A DNA stretch of 64,000 bases from Bolinopsis microptera (GCF_026151205.1 NC_087075.1:11080303-11144302), one strand, 5' to 3'; shown: positions 23,960 through 35,760, counted from the stretch's first letter. Notes: generated by a model not told the origin, from the sequence alone. Program-made: numbers and translations.

Positions 23960-24014
23960 CTTTATATTTTCGTATATAAAATTATTTTTGCAAACTATTG
24001 ACCGGGGACTCTAC
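23960..24014. other. Asymmetric spacer at the centre of the palindrome
   Basis: The arms stop matching after GATCCATAAATTTTT (left 23940-23954; right complement 24019-24033). The central 55-60 bp are unique, and the 100 bp on either side are more diverged than the rest of the arms. Such asymmetric centres are typical of long palindromes that have been stabilised. Confidence 0.8.
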
Positions 24015-24479
24015 AATTAAAAATTTATGGATCAAGATTTTAATGGTTTGCGTATTTTGTTTTCATATATTTAAATGGTTCCTATTTAAAATCGCGGAAA
24101 TTGTCAAAATAGATATAATTTTTGCGCGATCCTCGTTTTTGCTCTGTTTAGTGTTATATTTTGAGATTATTCTTTTTTATACACTATTAGAACTATATAT
24201 TACAGATTATTTTATGAAATATGTTTGAACAACAAACAATTTCAAATGATAATTTTTGCGCGCCGCGCATTTTGTCAACGCATCATTAACAAAAATTCTT
24301 TGGAATCGAGCGCCAATGCAAATTTAGTAATTTTCATGAAATATATCTTGGAGTTATTTTAGTCCTTTTGTTAGGTTCTGCATTTTATTTATTTCTGATA
24401 AACTGGCTGGAAGACGACTATCAAGCTGATTATCAGTAGCTATTAGAAGCAATTTTAAATAATAATTATGATTGTGAAC

Positions 24480-25129
24480 TTTTAAACTTCTCTTAATTTA
24501 GGCTTCAGCGTCCGAGTATTGATGCACTGTCTCGATAGATTTCTATCCTCCATAAGTCCCGTGATTTCTCCAGTGTTACTCAAACCTGTATCAGCCCTTA
24601 GGCTATCAACATAAGTTATGACTGTTCTTCCCCTGCTCAGCACACCATGGTTAGGTTCATTAAGTACCCCACACTTAGCAACTAGTTCAAGGTGGCAGTG
24701 TATATGGCAAAGCTAGTTGCATCCTACGCTCTTGGATCTTCATAGTTGCTCTTGAAAAGTCTCTCTAAAGTCTCTCTCAGTTGTTGATATCTATGCCCCC
24801 AAGGTACGTTTTCCAGCTGGTTTCCAGAACAGCTTTAAAGTCTACTTTCCTCTGTAGTGTTTAGAGTCATGAGATTTGTTTTAGAGTTGTTCAAGACTAA
24901 CCCCACACTTTTTGCTGCTTCCTATAGCCTGTCCAGGAGTAGTTTTGCCCCATTCAATTATATCAGTGATAAGGGCACCATCATCTGAGAATTTGACATA
25001 TGCGATATTTTCAGCACAAATCCATCTACACCCTGTGCAGGCTTAAGAGTGAACCCAGAGTCTGAGTCATCATCTATAGCCACTGTCATGATATAGTCAA
25101 TCACGATGATGAACAAGTATGAGGTGTCT
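24480..25129 (-). pseudogene. Decayed LINE RT, right arm, inner part
   Basis: Reverse-complement counterpart of about 22836-23486, with the same FIIVIDYIMTVAIDDD and TYVDSLRADTG blocks. Interrupted outward by the insertion at 25130. Confidence 0.8.
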
Positions 25130-25592
25130 ATTTATTAGAAAGCAAACAGTATAAAATAATACGTGCGTGCGCGGCTTGAGCCGCGCCGCATAACAATTTA
25201 TGCGTTTAGGGGCTGGAGTACGCGTGTTTACAGATTAATGAATTGTTGCATTGTAAATATTTAAAGTTGACGATATATTGTGATTTAATAGTAAATTTTT
25301 CAAAGCTGGCTTTGGACTTAGGTAAAATTATAATTTATTTATTTAAAAGAAAAAACCACGGATAGTTTTAAATTTACATAGTCGTATAACTATAATCAAG
25401 TTAATCCTGTTTTCAAGAATGCGCGGCTTTGGCGGCCAGTTATTGACTTGTACATAAAATTGAATTTTAAATAGAAATGTGAATGTATTAAAATTTAAAA
25501 CTTTCAAAACGGAGGCTTATAAATATTATTATATTATGATTGTAAAATAAAGGATAAAATTTTAAATTTGTTTCACTAAAATTTGTTTCACT
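25130..25592. mobile_element. 463-bp insertion unique to the right arm
   Basis: Splits the LINE relic between GAGGTGTCT and CTTTGCAG, which are adjacent in the left arm. AT-rich with two CG-rich patches; no ORF. The only flanking repeat is a trivial CT. Element type unknown. Confidence 0.7.
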
Positions 25593-26107
25593 CTTTGCAG
25601 TACTCCCGAATCCTGATCCTACCAGGACTTCGAAGACCCCTGTAATACCATCTATTCTGGTATACCATTTGCTTTAAGTATCTTAATAACTCTGACTTAC
25701 TTCAGCGTCCGAGTATTGATGCGCTGTCTCCATAAAACTCTATCCGCCATAAGTCCGCCCATTTCTCCAGTGTCGTTGAGACCCGTGTCAGCTCGTAGGC
25801 TATCAACATAAGTCATGGCTGGTCTTAATAAGCAAACCTTTATGTACACTGTCAAAGGCTTTATTAAAATCTATAAACACCATAGTGGCCTTCACACTCA
25901 TGGCCTTTAGACCCTATATAATTCTTCACAGAACAAGAATGTGCGAAGTTGTAGAGCAACCAGGTCTGAAGCCATTCTGGTTGTCTCTTAGTTCTTCTTC
26001 AAGTCTTTGCTTCATCCTGCTCAGCATTTTGATTAGAGTTTTACTTTTTGTTTCTGATTTCTAGAAAATCATAAGACGTGGCACTTGGTAGCACTCTGTT
26101 TGCAATA
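25593..26107 (-). pseudogene. Decayed LINE RT, right arm, outer part
   Basis: Counterpart of 22410-22837 with FIDFNKAFDSVHKGLL and FRPGCSTTSHILVL. It carries a deletion of about 51 bp relative to the left arm and the 133-bp LINE insertion. Confidence 0.8.
25681..25831 (-). mobile_element. 133-bp LINE 3' end with 9-bp target-site duplication
   Basis: 25690-25822 is flanked by TCTTAATAA on both sides (25681-25689, 25823-25831), and the left arm has a single TTATTAAGA at the equivalent site. The insert, read on the minus strand, encodes MTYVDSLRADTGLNDTGEMG then DRVLWRQRINTRTLK and a stop. This is the intact 3' end of the same family whose older copy lies at 24480-24640. It is an extreme 5' truncation typical of target-primed reverse transcription. 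Confidence 0.88.
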
Positions 26108-26516
26108 ACTACCTACTAATGATATCCATTACCCATGACATGTATAGTTTCTTTTAGGGGTTATAGAGGTGTCAGGATTTTAGCATCCACAGCAATATAT
26201 AGGTGATCTGGAACTCAATCTTATCAATACTCCTACATGATTTTATGAAGTGATTGTTGCAGTGAATGAATTTAATATATATTTGTGTTAAATTCCTATT
26301 TTGGACTCTTAAACTCTTTAATTTTATATGTTATTGGATTGAACCAAGTAACATGTTACTCTAGCGAGATCTCCATCCAAAAAGATTAGTCTGCGGGAGC
26401 TGTTTTATTACTTTACTTATACATCTTCGGAGGGTAGGTAACATTTCTACTACATTTAAGCTCTTCCTATAGACCTGCCTCTTGATCTCTTCCTATTTTT
26501 GGGTTGTCATTCAAGT

Positions 26517-26790
26517 AGACAGTTGGGTAACCGATCTTCAGGCATTCTACTGACAAGTCCAAAGCAATGCAGCTATTTTGTTGTAAGTATGTCAGTAAGG
26601 GAAGTTATTAATGCCCTTCTTAAAACATCCCTTGGACCAAGAGGAAGATTAAGTGAGTGTGTAATGTCACCAGACAGTAACCACCAACTCTATTCAAAGA
26701 TTCAAGATCCACTTGTCACAGAAAAATATTCGAAGAGATTCTTTCAGATATTATAGTATATAGTACATTAAAAATTCAAGGTGTTATATT
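26517..26790 (+). other. 274-bp insertion unique to the right arm with chaperonin-like fragment
   Basis: The left arm joins TTCAAGT to ATTATAACC directly. The insert is open on the plus strand (to TAG at 26754-26756) and reads SVREVINALLKTSLGPRGRL at 26589-26650. L-G-P-x-G is the N-terminal signature of group II chaperonins and their relatives such as MKKS/BBS6. No other chaperonin motif is in the insert. This could be a captured exon fragment or coincidence. Confidence 0.3.
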
Positions 26791-27524
26791 ATTATAACCT
26801 GATCTTGCCCTCCGGGGTCCCATCATAAGCACATTCAACTTAATCTTATTCTTTACCTAGATGTTACCTGTAAATCGCAGAACTGGTTGGACAATGGACA
26901 TCAAGACTACTGTCACAGCCTGGTGACCTAGAGCTAAATGAGCTACTGTTTCCTGTGTAGACCTCCCAGATGCTGGACAGGCTAGGATGTTCCTCGCCTT
27001 GTGAGTAACTTCAAGATCAGGTGTTATGGATTTAATGAAATAAGGCCAGAGGGGGGCGGGGGGGGGGGGGGGGGAAGGATCAAAATTTTCGACCTAAATT
27101 TTATTCTCTAAACAAATTCACATTCATTATTCAATTGGTGTCTTAATTATGGATATACTGGACCTGATAATGTGATGTAAGATGACGTGATAATACAGAA
27201 TAACATGAAAGCCTTCATTCAATTAACCTCATTTTCACGATAGGAGCATATAAACTTCCAAAATTAGGGGATGGGCAGGTCAAATCATAGTCCTAACTTC
27301 AGGATATATATAGGCATTCAATAACTATGATATATTGACTTGAAATTGAATATTATCACAGGGAAAATATAATGACAATTCTTGTTGACACTGAGCACTA
27401 AACTAATGACAGCTAAGTAAAGATTCAGTTCAAGCCATCTAAAGCGACTCATGAATATTGAATATGTACATTAGAACTTATTTTTATGAAGTTTGGGTTT
27501 TATGATAAAGTTATTATATGCTAC

Positions 27525-27866
27525 TTATATGAATGCTTTTTCAAAGAGATGCGTATTTATTCTCTTTTTAAACAAGACGATATCGGTTAATGTTCTCAAT
27601 TGCTAAGGAAGCTGATTCCAAACAAAGGGTCCACAGTAACTAAAGCTTCTCTCAGTTTTACTATAATTTGAAACAGTAGGAACATTTAGGAGGAAATAGT
27701 CTTGTTCAGTCCGTAGTACACGTACAGGTTGACTCTTAATGTTGATGCATTTGGTGATATAATTTGGAGCTACGTTGTTGACACATTTGAACACGGTTAG
27801 AGCAATCTTATACTCTATTTGTTGTCTTATTGGAAGAAAATGGGCTTTTTTCAGGAATGGAGTGAC
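27525..27866 (-). pseudogene. LINE RT C-terminal relic, right arm
   Basis: Mirror of 20897-21238 with the same internal stop and identical residues over the 63-codon block ending in W-N-Q-L-P. Confidence 0.8.
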
Positions 27867-28804
27867 ACTGTGAGCACAATGTTATGTTATGATTACCCTT
27901 GTCAGTTTTAGTTTACAATGATATTTCAATTCCTTGTTTCTGTTGTAAAAGAAAGCACACAAATGACCTTACTTGAATATTCCAGCTGACACTGTTCTTA
28001 ACGTATATAATAATCAGTTCTGCTAGGATACAACCAGATTAGTTTTCCTATTTTAAAAAATCATATAGTTAATCCATAGAGTTGTGTCAAATGATATTGA
28101 ATCTCCGAAAAAGAGTGACAGAGGTTAAGCTCGTTAGGTTTTGGTCATTAAATGTTTAGGCAGTAATTTTTGATTAATTGTTCTAATTCTCGTTGCAGTG
28201 CCCTCGAATCATTGATAAACAACGTAAACTCAATTTACATAAACCAATATTTTCTGGTGTTACTATATCCGCCGAAATTCCCTTTCCTCAGGAACGAAAA
28301 ATCTATTATACCATAAATTAAGTCAAACAATTGCCTAAAATTGTTGTAAACTAAATTTCATGGGAGGACTTATTTTAAAGGAGACTAAGATTTCAGCAGA
28401 GCATATACATGATATATGATTTAACGAATTTAAGTATCGTTAAATTTATACAAGTCGCTACTGCGTGTTATAGGTAAATGTATGTGATGCTATGTAATTG
28501 ATGTATGTAATGTTGACTCGTCTTTAAATAATTTCCCAGATCGAAAATATTTTAGTCAAAAAAGCTAGCTGAATAAATTTAAAAAAATTAAATGATATGG
28601 AAAAATGGTCTTAAAAATACGACTAATATTGTTGTTGACTTGAAATTAACAAAATTTGTGACTTATATTATGGTAACCATAATATTTATGGGAACCAAAG
28701 TTATTGTGAACCAAATTTTTTCAGGCATGGTGGGCTGAACATGGAGCTACCGAAAGCTGCGAATCATTTAGAAATAAACTCAAATGCAGCAGACAGACAG
28801 AAGC

Positions 28805-29040
28805 ATTAGTTTGAGTTAAGTTGTAAAGCTTCTTTAAACTTTTTCATCACAAAGAGAAATTTGTGTTAAATAGTAGTGGTAAATTTAAAGGGCGTGTTGG
28901 TAGACCTAATACAAACTTATATCAAATATGCTTGTTGATGACCTTAAATATAGAAACTTAGAACTTAGAAATTTGAGTGATTTAAATGAAATAAGGGATA
29001 TTGCTAGCTGTAGGAAGTGTTGGAAACTGTTGTACTAGGC
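28805..29040 (+). pseudogene. Non-LTR retrotransposon C-terminal relic (right arm)
   Basis: Mirror of 19134-19369; GRPNTN and LNEIRDIASCRKCWKLLY are readable across a frameshift. Confidence 0.45.
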
Positions 29041-29172
29041 ACAGATTACGTAGTTAAGATGTTTTCTTAATGGAGTTCTATTAACTATGTATGATCCTGT
29101 TTTATAATAAGATTATTTGTATAGAGTCGTATATAATAATGTTTCTTCTTAGACTGCCAGAGAGCACAGAAG

Positions 29173-29240
29173 ATGGCTACTAGACAGCTAAAATCGATAC
29201 TTTACGAGCCACCAGGGGATGCCTTTTTTCGATGGATAAA
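29173..29240 (+). other. Possible first coding exon, right arm (mirror 18934-19001 -)
   Basis: ATG GCT ACT AGA ... opens MATRQLKSILYEPPGD then AFFRWIK, and stops at a textbook donor AAA|GTAAGT. No matching second exon could be joined in frame, so it may be a fragment of an unknown gene carried in the palindrome. Confidence 0.25.
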
Positions 29241-29702
29241 GTAAGTGCACCGACTTTTGACGCTTAAAAAAGTAAAAAGGACTTTTCACAGAGATATTTT
29301 GGTACCATCTTATGATGGCCTCTCATATGTATCTTTCGCCTTTCGGATCAATTTATTCCGGTCAACAAAGTTTCCTACTCCAGGCCATTAAATTGCTCCG
29401 TCAAAAACGCTATTATACCGGAGTTTTATTATAGTCAGGAGTTGGACGTTTTTCTGTACGCTTAGCTTGTCAATCTATGGTGTAGTTACCGTATAATATA
29501 AATGCTGTGAACACATTTTTCACTTGCTCGTTGACGAGGGTCACGTGATGGTAGGCGAATTTGTCAAGTTTATACGACTATTGTAATTGTACAATAAAAT
29601 ATTTATATTTTTGTATCCTTGTATCCGTGACCTCTGACAGGACACCGGTCATCTCGCCCAATTTTCCCGGGAGAATCAGATCTCATGTCAACTAGCGCGT
29701 GA

Positions 29703-30113
29703 TCATCCCGGCCTGGGTGGTCCACTTGTAATGTTGTCAAACGGGAACCTCGGCCTCGCACATCTGGTAGTGAAGTACTGATTACAGCTGCAGGTCCTCC
29801 AAATTCACGAAGTCCAACAAGTCCTTGTATGAGCCATCAGTGTAAATCACGGTACTTTTCTAATCATAATCGCTTAGCTTGGCATCATTCAATGGACATT
29901 TGTTGTTCAAAAGAAGAAAAGTCAAAAATGAGAGTGAACGGTGACTGCTTATTGCATAAGCTCTTAAATCTGCTAACCGTACATAGCTCACGCAGCTGTC
30001 TACAGTTGCTGGGCTCGTTCCGGGTCAGAAATTTAAAGTTTACTGCGGCGTGGGGCTACATCGTCGTTCTGCTGTCGTGTACATTTAAGAATGTGGTGTG
30101 GAAAGAGTTCTGA
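29703..30113 (+). other. Unidentified open frame of about 136 codons (right arm)
   Basis: Identical to the mirrored left-arm frame. It begins right after a stop at 29700-29702; the first ATG is at 29829. An upstream exon would be needed for the R/P/S-rich N-terminal part to be coding. Possible exon of the gene suggested at 29173. Family unknown. Confidence 0.25.
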
Positions 30114-30827
30114 CTTTTCCTGGAGTAAAGATATATGTCGGCCGTCTTTGTCACGGAGAAGTCTTTAAAGCTTTAAAGCTCTGAGCTTGACCTATTAAAA
30201 GACAAAAGATACATTTGCACGTCACGAGTAATGTGACCTACTGAAAAAAAATCGGGCAATTTGAAAATTTAGTCAAGTTCACACATGCACAATCAACCCC
30301 TCATTGGTGTGATCCTCTGATCCGGGAAATCGAGATGTCCTCTCACAAACAACAGTTATTAGTAACAAGCATAACACGATTTTCCAATCTATTAACGAAG
30401 TTTGAGCATTTAGGGTCAAAGCAGAGACTTGGGTCGATGTGAATCGGCTTAAAAATAACAAATTTGGGGTATCTTTATTTTACATCTTGGTCGAGACCTG
30501 TCACCAGCAATATGATTTCATGTTGCCTTATTCAGGCGGGCGAAACTCACGTTACATGCGATCTGATCATCTGACTCTCACGATCGAGATCGGTAGCTTT
30601 AACTCACCAGCTCCAACACGGTTTTTTAGACTTTTTTCGGTTTTTCGAGCTGCCCTTCTCCCCTGAGGCCACGATGAAAAACATACAATATATTATATCT
30701 TTATTCTTTATATGTTACATGCATTCCCCTGCAGTAGTGAAAAGTAAATTGTTTGTTTTATTTCAGTGTCGACAGCTCAAACTATGGTGGTATCTTATCG
30801 CTACAATGCTGCTAACTAGACTCTTGG

Positions 30828-31064
30828 ATGAAGTTAAGTTGTTTTAGTCAGATGATCTACTTTTTGGCGTTTCCTACTGCCCTAGTTATAGTAGTTCAAG
30901 GTTTAACTGTAAATATAGTGTTAAGTAAGTTTCAATACTTCCCTGCCACCTTTTCAGACATTGCAGAGATGTGTGACCGCACAATTCTCAAACCGAAGAA
31001 TCAAAAGGAGTTATTGATTTATCGGTATATAAAGTATGTATGCTTTATCAAACAAAGCCACTAG
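30828..31064 (+). other. Unidentified 78-codon ORF with hydrophobic N-terminus (right arm)
   Basis: Mirror of 17110-17346. Preceded by a TTTTATTTCAG acceptor-like site near 30765. Not assignable. Confidence 0.15.
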
Positions 31065-32099
31065 GTAAGCAAATTCAAATATTTTGACAGTTCATACTGC
31101 GGTTATACATTGCAGCCAATGCGCAGCAAACAAGAGCTTGCCACTGCTATAAGCATTCGTATTCGTAGCTTGTTTGAATCTCAAATTTATTCGAATTATC
31201 ATAAGTAGCCGGAAGCCCGTCCTGCGGACGGAGTTCTTCAGCACAAAATCGATTCTCAAACATTTTAAATCTACCCTTTCTCATTTCTACTTCTTTTCCT
31301 TTCACAATTTTCATGTTTTTAAAAAACTTCTTACCCCTATCCATGTCACCTATGATTCATGCATTTCTAGCTTCTCGGACAGTGCTGTCTTTTCCCTCAT
31401 TGGCAAATCCTGAAAGTTTTATGAAAAATATAGATCAGAGTTATGTTTGTTCTGCACGTCTGCATTTCAGGTATTCGTGACACAGTTTACGTGTGATGAC
31501 GTGGGCATCTCTCAACACACTTTGCAGCATGAGCGACGGTGCCGTGGCGGGATATCTGGAAATGTAGCCTTGAGCTCAGTTTATTTTTCTCCGTCACCTC
31601 ACCCGGGGGAGGGGGGGGGGGAGCCAATGACTTTGGGTACTTTGGGGACAAGTGCAGAATTTCGCCAGCAATTTAACCTCAAGTCTCCAAGATTTTTAGC
31701 CCCCATTGGTACCCAAAAGTCTCCTTTAGAAGTCATTTAATAAAAGATAATATCAAAACTACATAAAACTCGCCAAAACTTTGGGTACTTATGGGGACAA
31801 ATGGAAAATTTCACCAGCGATTTGACCTTCAGTCCCTATGATTTTCGTCCCCATTGGTGCTCAAAAGTCTCCATCAGTAGTCATTGCCCCCCCCCCCCCC
31901 CCTCATCCTGTGTCGGCTGTATTCAATTCTGATTGTACCACGGTTAAAAAATGCCAGTTAAATGTACCAACTCTCGTTTTATTTATTGTACCGACTCTCG
32001 CTCTTCGACCACGCTTTTCGTCTACTTGGCGTAGGGCGCGGTAATATTTCATGTAATCACGCACACACGTATCGCGCGCGATGTAGAAATAAGTGCAGC

Positions 32100-32316
32100 G
32101 CACATGGTCTTGTGGGTGACCCCCGTAATCCATGTGGTGGGGCAGGAGGGTCAAGCACTGTTTTTGTGGGTGACCCCCGTAATCCATGTGGTGGGGCAGG
32201 AGGGTCAAGCACTGTTTTTTCTGAAATGAACCTCCTGATCCATGTGGTGGGGCAGGAGGGTCAAGCACTGTTTCTGAAATGAACCTCCTGATCCATGCGG
32301 TGGGGCAGGAGGGTCA
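32100..32316. repeat. Subterminal tandem repeats, right end of palindrome
   Basis: Reverse complement of the left-end array: four copies of GGTGGGGCAGGAGGGTCA. The arm ends at 32356 with GCGCCATTATA. Confidence 0.93.
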
Positions 32317-32356
32317 AGCAATGTTCTTTTCAGGTTGACCCTCCTGCGCCATTATA

Positions 32357-33149
32357 GTTACGTTTCTTCTCAATTTTGATAGAACATGTTGTGTTTTGTA
32401 GTAATTAAGCAATCTTGGGCTGAAACCATTTAATTCATTAATTCCGTATGATCTATTACTCAGCAAATTGAAGGTCAGGAATCTTTTCATTTACATTGGG
32501 AACGGTACGATTACCAGCTTATTAAGCAAATTATACAGAAACTCGACTGACTTGTTTGAGTTTGTGTAAGTTAGTTCAGTTACTAGAAACTAATGTCCTC
32601 TTTTACAGTAACTTCAAAACTGTCAACGCCGGTTTAAATGCTTTTATACAGAAACTGATTTAATATATGTACATATTTATATATATATTGTATGAGGCCC
32701 TTATAATGAGGGTAAGTCAAGATCACTGTCCAATTTTGATATTTCAATTTTCAATCATTGATTTATGAAGTAGCATGGTTGTTGAATGTTGAAATTGGTT
32801 TAATAGGCTTGTTCGACTGAGCAGCATAGGCCGATCATAACATATTTCCCCAAAATATCGTATTTCAATATCATTAATATATGTCAAGAGATACATTACT
32901 ATGTTACCAGGCCGGCTGTTCGGATTAGTATCCATTATTGCTGAGATTAATTATACATGGTGAGTATATTGACCAATACCAATCGTTTAATCGGTATTTA
33001 CCTATTATCGGTGTCGTATTTTCAGCTAAATATTAAACAATCGAAACTTAAAAGGACCGTGGCCGTAATTTTGTACCCTCCTAGTCTTAGGTTATCACAC
33101 CCCTATTTACCTCTTAATCGCAGCCTAAATGTAGGAGTCATACAATAAC
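32357..33149. other. No gene recognised; probable 3' part of a LINE relic
   Basis: AT-rich, many stops on both strands. The minus-strand block TYINDI near 32860 faintly recalls an RT (YxNDI) but nothing around it aligns. Confidence 0.4.
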
Positions 33150-34095
33150 ATGATTATCGCTTGGGCAAGTTACATTATATTAGCCTCCTCAGGTGAGCAG
33201 TCATGTAGATATATATTAGCTGTATTCGATTTAGGTAAGAAGTCACAGAAACTTGGAAGCTGATTTATTTGTATCTCTCCTAGTTCTGTGTAGGCTGCAT
33301 TAAATTTAAGGTTAGATGCTAGGAATACAAAATACTTATATTGAATTCATTAGCTATAACTCTACGATCAGTTATCTTTTCATTGTCTATGGTAAATATA
33401 GGTCTGATATCACGTTTCTGTTTGCCACGAATTTTATTTATCAGTTCCCAGGTTTTCTTAGAGTTTCCCTGAGTTTCAAGAAACTTTTCAGAATAATAAT
33501 CAGATACAGCCTTTTTACGAACCTTTTTTAGAGCCTTTCTATATTTCTATATGTAGTCATCATAACGGTATCTTTTATTACAGCAGATAGAACACAGGCA
33601 TGTGCCCCCTTTTGTGTCAGTTTCGCCTTGTTTACACTGGACTTTCCTGACTTTCGCCCAGTCATCATACAGTCCATGGCAGTGGTTTACTGAGGCTATA
33701 ATCCCGCCAGTAATCCAGGGGTTGTTCTGGATAGTGCGCTTAGTGGTTTTGGGTACAGCTAGTTTGCAGGTTTCGTCAATGCTTTTTTCAAAGATATCAT
33801 GAAAGTTAGTAAAATCTATAATTGGTTCATTGTCTAGTTTGTATTGCATCACTTGATTTAATTGAATGTATATATAATACTGTTTGACACACTTCCTCTT
33901 GTCTAGTTTGTTACCCAAGACTTCAGCAAATTTATCAGTGTTTGATTTTTAATAGTCATAATATTGAGTGTGCTTGCGAATATTTTTGGCCTTGCTAATT
34001 TCCCAGTCAAATATTGTAAATATAGGGAGTGGTGAGATAATATGTGATCAGTTATGACATTAGGGCTGGAGTAGATAAGAAGTTGTTTTATCATT
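33150..34095 (-). pseudogene. CR1/Jockey-like LINE relic (endonuclease end and RT lead-in)
   Basis: Read on the minus strand across frameshifts: a VITDH block (cf. the S-D-H box that ends AP-type endonucleases), NFHDIFEKSIDETCKL then AVPKTTKRTIQNNPWIT, then KVRKKAVSDYYSEKFLETQG, NSKKTWELINKIRGKQKRD and ITDRRVIANEFN. This order (PxxKT...NPWIT...KKTWxxIN) is characteristic of the region between endonuclease and RT in CR1/Jockey-clade LINEs. Several stops and shifts; non-functional. Confidence 0.8.
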
Positions 34096-34739
34096 TAATA
34101 ACCTGAATTTGTGTAGTTGATAAGATTTTGTTTCCTTTTGTACTTTCATGCTTATTAACACTGCAGCATGAGATTAGTATCCGCTCTGAAACCATAGTGT
34201 ATAGCGTGTGTATTCTACGATGTTGACCACATAAAACAAACATACGGGAGCCCTTTCAAATCGTAGGTTGTGTTTTAGTACGGCTGAGGCATTGTGAAAT
34301 GATGATCAACACGACAGAATCAGAGAAATACTCTGAAACAATTTCCTAGGTTGACATGACTTATAACTACCAAATTTGCAGGAAGTATGGTTTCTGATCA
34401 ACTGCCTGGGCGAATCTTGACTCTTGCTGAATTGGATTTCAATTATTTCTCTCTTCTAATGATGTCGCAACCAGGCTAGACTGCAATTGTTCGGTAAGGT
34501 TTTAAGTGATTTTCAGATTAAACTAATATATTTTAGCTTAGGTGAAAAAGGTAGAAACTCTTATTGCACTATATAATCATAATACTATATAATTAATAGG
34601 TTCATCAAATTTTCTATCATGATTATAATCGCAATGAATTATCAATTTAGTTTAATACAAGTCTCTTCAGGTATCAAACGGATACGCCTTGAAGAATAGT
34701 GATAACACTAAATGTATAGAAGCCTTATATAACAAGCCT
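34096..34739. other. No feature recognised
   Basis: AT-rich intergenic DNA without open frames or repeats that I can identify. Confidence 0.5.
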
Positions 34740-35760
34740 AGAATAACAAGCAGAATAGCAGCTCAAAATGGTCGTATACGACGGAGCTGACTGCTAGGGA
34801 GCGAGATCTCTACTTCCAGGAGCTGTTTGTAGTAACTTAAGACCGAGGAGGACTCAGATGTAAACATGCTAGTCACCCTGGTGAACAAGGTAGTACAGGG
34901 CAGGTTCTTGACATGGGAGACACAACGCAATTAGACTTTATTGGAACAACCTCATCTACAACTACAAGATGAGCCCAGCTCCTTAAATTCCATCTAAACT
35001 CGACAAAAGGATGTGGCTAATACCCCTGCTAATATGAAGCTGTGAAGCTATTCGAGGACAGGAAACTTTTGGAAGACGTGCAACATCAACCACATCCTGG
35101 CTGTCTACTGTCTGTAGTGTAGCAAGAAACTCCAAGAGATACAACTGGAGGCATGACAACGTTCTGCGTGTCATAGCTGGAGCCTTGCTAGACCAACTCA
35201 AGACGTACAATTCCGCATTTTCCACGCCCTCCGACAAATAATCGTTACGGTTCAAGTTGAAGAATGGGAGCTATGATGAGCTGAAGTTGAGGAAGGAGAT
35301 GCCGTTTGAGAGGGCGAATGACTGGATGCTGATCTGGGACGAGGACACGATACAACACATCTACAACACATCCGAGAGACCTGAAATTGTAGAGAGAAGT
35401 GGTTCTGATAGAACTGACTTGTGGTGACCAAGTCGTGCGTAAATATGTAAGGTACAACAGCTAGAGCTGGCATCGACGGGTGAGTTTGGAAAGCTCAGCT
35501 CTTTACGGTAGAGATTGGGTTACCAGCTCTACTCAACTGCTTTGGACTGACGAAGAGGACGAAGAAGAAAGCACTGAATGAGGCTGCTTTGGTCGCTCTT
35601 CAATGTTCCTATGCCATTTAGTTAGCCCGTGACAGCAAGAAATGGTCTACCTTCTACGAAATCGCAAGGTAGAAGCCATTAACTGCGAAAGCTGGACCCA
35701 TAAAACATGCGAAAGCTGCAACGAGGATCGCAAGTACTGGTGGAATACACGTAGAGTAAT
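34740..35760 (+). pseudogene. Decayed retroelement-like sequence
   Basis: GC-richer than its flanks, with scattered plus-strand blocks RHDNVLRVIAGALLDQLKT (about 35150-35206), MPFERANDWMLIWDEDTIQH (about 35300-35360) and ALNEAALVALQCSYAI (about 35570-35620), separated by stops and frame changes. The W/RHDxVL block recalls a conserved C-terminal region of some invertebrate retroelement polyproteins, but the family could not be fixed. Confidence 0.35.

Larger units (their letters stand above)
15818..32356. mobile_element. Giant inverted repeat (foldback-like element or palindromic duplication)
   Basis: Left arm 15818-23959 and right arm 24015-32356 are reverse complements, nearly identical over most of their length, with a non-matching spacer of about 55 bp. 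Mirrored positions sum to 48174 in the outer third (15818 to about 20160), 48763 after a left-arm insertion, and 47965 near the centre; the shifts are explained by arm-specific insertions. Both ends read TATA-ATGGCGCAGGAGGG inward, followed by four subterminal repeats, a design reminiscent of foldback transposons. TATA on both sides could be a target duplication, but it is itself palindromic and so uninformative. Alternatives are a head-to-head duplication or an assembly join of two haplotypes. No complete transposase was found in the arms. Confidence 0.9.

Noticed and set aside
34983-35473. Several overlapping minus-strand ORFs of 70-90 codons
   Set aside because: Plus-strand blocks look more protein-like; the minus frames have low-complexity serine/histidine strings and no recognised motifs.
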